Shown: positions 59,574 through 61,430 of the stretch, piece by piece
How the letters are laid out: each line of letters opens with the position of its first letter
Position numbering within the stretch: the first letter of the stretch is position 1
Source of the DNA: Vibrio caribbeanicus ATCC BAA-2122
GTDB taxonomy: Bacteria > Pseudomonadota > Gammaproteobacteria > Enterobacterales > Vibrionaceae
Assembly (NCBI RefSeq): GCF_000165125.1
Contig: NZ_AEIU01000023.1
Coordinates: 1 to 61,430, forward strand
Direction of reading: 5' to 3'
DNA: 61,430 bases
Made by a program: the position numbers and the translations under genes
The notes under the pieces: generated by a model
Database searches by the model: none
Told to the model about the DNA's origin: nothing
Seen by the model: the letters and a program-made list of their open reading frames with translations, nothing else

Positions 59574-60176
59574 ATGGCTGGTTTTAAGCAACACACAGGG
59601 TTAGTTGTACCTTTAGGCGCGGCAAATGTCGATACAGATGCGATTATTCCAAAGCAATTTTTACAGAAAGTATCTCGTTTAGGGTTTGGAAAACACCTTT
59701 TCCATGATTGGCGTTTCCTCGATGACGCAGGTAAAGTGCCTAATCCAGAATTTATTATGAATGCACCTCGCTATCAAGGTGCTTCTATCTTGCTGGCACG
59801 TGAAAACTTCGGTTGCGGCTCTTCAAGAGAACACGCTCCTTGGGCACTTGCAGATTATGGTATAAAAGCAATGATAGCCCCGAGTTTTGCTGATATTTTC
59901 TACGGTAATTCAATCAACAATCAGATGGTTCCCGTTCGTCTCTCTGAACAAGAAGTCGACGAAATATTTCAATTTGTCGAAAATAACGAAGGGGCTCAAG
60001 TCGAAGTCGATTTACAAGCTAATGTTGTTAGAGCAAATGAGAAAGAATATCGTTTTGAGATTGATGAATTTCGTCGCCATTGCTTACTTAATGGCCTAGA
60101 TAATATTGGATTGACACTTCAGCATGAAGATAAGATCGCTGCTTTTGAAGATAAGATCCCCAACTTTCTAAGATAA
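59574..60176 (+). CDS. leuD: 3-isopropylmalate dehydratase small subunit
   Basis: Small subunit of isopropylmalate isomerase, carrying the swivelling domain. The 200-residue protein (E. coli 201) has [13 protein letters not shown] near residue 19 and the substrate-recognition motif [15 protein letters not shown] near 78. Last gene of leuABCD, followed by a terminator. Confidence 0.98.
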   Translation: MAGFKQHTGLVVPLGAANVDTDAIIPKQFLQKVSRLGFGKHLFHDWRFLDDAGKVPNPEFIMNAPRYQGASILLARENFGCGSSREHAPWALADYGIKAMIAPSFADIFYGNSINNQMVPVRLSEQEVDEIFQFVENNEGAQVEVDLQANVVRANEKEYRFEIDEFRRHCLLNGLDNIGLTLQHEDKIAAFEDKIPNFLR

Positions 60177-60190
60177 CACAGTGAAAAATT

Positions 60191-60220
60191 AAGGTTGGTG
60201 TCCTTCGCCAACCTTTTTTT
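60191..60220 (+). terminator. terminator of the leu operon
   Basis: 8-bp stem AAGGTTGG / CCAACCTT with a 9-base loop and a run of T, 14 bases after the leuD stop. Confidence 0.88.
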
Positions 60221-60281
60221 CTGAAATTTATTTATCATGTTCGCGGTCGTATCAAAAAACCTCTTTTATAAAGGCTGCATT

Positions 60282-61064
60282 ATGAAACCACTCCTTACCC
60301 TACTTCTATCAATCTTTTCATTAAGCGCTTTTTCAGCACCAAAGTCTGAATTATGGCCGTACTGGGAAGCAAGCAATGAGCAAAATGAAATTATCATTGA
60401 CCATAGCTTATGGCAAAAATTTCTCGATCAATACTTGGTAATGGAAGATGAAAATACTCTAATTCGATATGCACAAGTCACCCAGCAAGATAAATCCAAC
60501 CTCGGCAACTATATCCACTACTTGAGTAACACTGACCCGCGTCAACTTACTCGACCTCAACAGTATTCATACTGGGTCAACCTTTACAATGCATTAACGG
60601 TCAAAGTCATTCTCGATGCTTACCCAACTAGCTCTATCACAAAACTTGGTGGTTTCTTTAGTTTTGGACCTTGGGATGAAGTGGTTACACAAATTGGGGG
60701 GAAAGAAATGACTCTCAACGATATCGAACATCGTATCCTTCGCCCTATTTGGCAAGACCCTCGCACTCACTATGCAATTAACTGTGCAAGTCTTGGTTGC
60801 CCAAACCTTCAAAGCCAAGCCTTTACCCAAGACAATAATGAAGCATTACTTAATAAAGCAGCAAACGAGTTTATTAACAGCAGTAAGGGAGTATTAATTA
60901 GCAACAAGGAAGTACAGCTGTCTTCAATCTATGACTGGTTTAGTAGTGACTTCGGCACTAAAGAGCAGCTCTTTGCACACCTGAAAAAATATCGTCCTAC
61001 CATCGACACTGAAAATAAAAAGATTGAGTATGATTACAACTGGTCACTCAATGAGAAACGATAG
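60282..61064 (+). CDS. secreted DUF547 domain protein
   Basis: A 260-residue exported protein of the DUF547 family (unknown function, papain-like or transglutaminase-related fold proposed). The start is ATG at 60282, giving a clean signal peptide (M-K-P-L-L-T-L-L-L-S-I-F-S-L-S-A-F-S-A, cleavage near residue 19); the in-frame ORF start at 60237 would put 15 extra residues ahead of it. Family markers are visible: Y-W-V-N-L-Y-N-A-L-T-V near residue 98, the H-x(n)-R-P-I-W-Q-D-P-R region and Y-A-I-N-C-A-S-L-G-C-P-N-L near 164, containing the conserved Cys. It is monocistronic, after the leu operon and facing an rRNA operon. Confidence 0.88.
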   Translation: MKPLLTLLLSIFSLSAFSAPKSELWPYWEASNEQNEIIIDHSLWQKFLDQYLVMEDENTLIRYAQVTQQDKSNLGNYIHYLSNTDPRQLTRPQQYSYWVNLYNALTVKVILDAYPTSSITKLGGFFSFGPWDEVVTQIGGKEMTLNDIEHRILRPIWQDPRTHYAINCASLGCPNLQSQAFTQDNNEALLNKAANEFINSSKGVLISNKEVQLSSIYDWFSSDFGTKEQLFAHLKKYRPTIDTENKKIEYDYNWSLNEKR

Positions 61065-61087
61065 ACGTCTGGCTGAGAGTCTATTTT
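61061..61087 (+). terminator. weak hairpin after the DUF547 gene
   Basis: ATAGAC / GTCTAT stem with a 12-base loop and TTTT, overlapping the stop codon. It is a weak candidate terminator. Confidence 0.35.
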
Positions 61088-61109
61088 AAAGTTACAGCAG
61101 AGTATAAAA

Positions 61110-61137
61110 CGAAAAAACCCCAGCTTATGCTGGGGTT
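61110..61137 (-). terminator. rRNA operon terminator
   Basis: Strong 9-bp stem AACCCCAGC / GCTGGGGTT with a 4-base loop. The minus strand ends in TTTTTTC, about 10 bases after the 5S 3' end. The A-rich left flank gives the U-run only on the minus strand. Confidence 0.88.
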
Positions 61138-61145
61138 ATAAATAT

Positions 61146-61264
61146 GAACCTGGCAATGTCCTACTCTCACATGGGGAAGCCCCACACTACCATCGGCGCT
61201 AATTCGTTTCACTACTGAGTTCGGCATGGGATCAGGTGGGTCCAAATTGCTATGGTTGCCAAGT
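61146..61264 (-). rRNA. rrf: 5S ribosomal RNA
   Basis: About 119 bases with the conserved 5S blocks: GGACCCACCTGA, CCATGCCGAACTCAG, GTGAAACG, AGCGCCGATGGTAGTGTGGGG and CCCATGTGAGAGTAGG. Terminal helix ACTTGGCA / TGCCAGGT. End positions are estimated from that helix (one or two bases uncertain). It is the last gene of an rRNA operon read toward the left. Confidence 0.96.
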
Positions 61265-61297
61265 AAAATTCTGTCTTATCGCTTGAAGCGATATTTC

Positions 61298-61373
<76 letters not shown>

Positions 61374-61430
61374 AGCAAATTGTCCTTTGGATCTAAACGG
61401 GCCCGCTTAGAAAGCGAACCTTAAATAATT

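Overview
This window is a chromosomal segment of a gammaproteobacterium of the Vibrionaceae, most likely a Vibrio. The evidence is the gene content and order: arcA beside the thr leader, gspAB beside cca, a VC2487-type glycosyltransferase between leuO and leuABCD, an ilvIH and acyl-CoA ligase pair, and moderate-to-low GC. Nearly everything is core genome. No transposase, integrase, prophage, CRISPR array or toxin island was found.

Layout from left to right. Positions 1-1200 (minus) hold a DUF3293 gene and an RraA-like gene, then the threonine leader peptide thrL, cut by the window edge just before its attenuator. Next come arcA (plus), glnE-hldE (minus), a small potassium channel (plus), the CYTH/CHAD triphosphatase ygiF (minus), a DUF47-pit phosphate uptake pair and ygiM (plus), the type II secretion accessory genes gspA-gspB (minus) and cca (plus). 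A long minus-strand block follows: pyrG-eno, relA-mazG and rlmD. It is broken by the divergent sensor kinase barA (plus). The block then continues with era-recO-pdxJ-acpS, lepA-lepB-rnc and rpoE-rseA-rseB-rseC. A sigma-E type promoter stands in front of rpoE.

From 36 kb to 45 kb lie nadB (plus), sdhE-ygfX (minus), ygfZ and a YbaK-family deacylase (plus), a 0.48 kb gap with a candidate small RNA, and ytfK (plus). Then come ygfB-ubiH-ubiI (minus), where ubiH is split by a one-base change in a homopolymer, and zapA, 6S RNA and fau (plus). From 45 kb onward are rpiA and serA (plus), ilvI-ilvH (minus), an acyl-CoA synthetase (minus), leuO (minus), a PAP2 phosphatase plus glycosyltransferase pair (minus), and the leucine operon leuL-leuA-leuB-leuC-leuD (plus) with a classical attenuator. 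The segment ends with a secreted DUF547 protein and, on the minus strand, the 3' end of an rRNA operon (tRNA-Thr, 5S rRNA, terminator).

Themes: amino-acid biosynthesis under leader-peptide control (thr, leu) together with serA and ilvIH; global regulators (ArcA, BarA, RelA, YtfK, RpoE, LeuO, 6S RNA); ubiquinone and redox support (UbiH, UbiI, SdhE, NadB). I found no clearly new multi-gene system. The items most worth checking are the homopolymer frameshift in ubiH, the unannotated candidate sRNA at about 40218-40370, strong hairpins inside operons (pyrG/eno, lepA/lepB), and inverted repeats in front of nadB and the channel gene.
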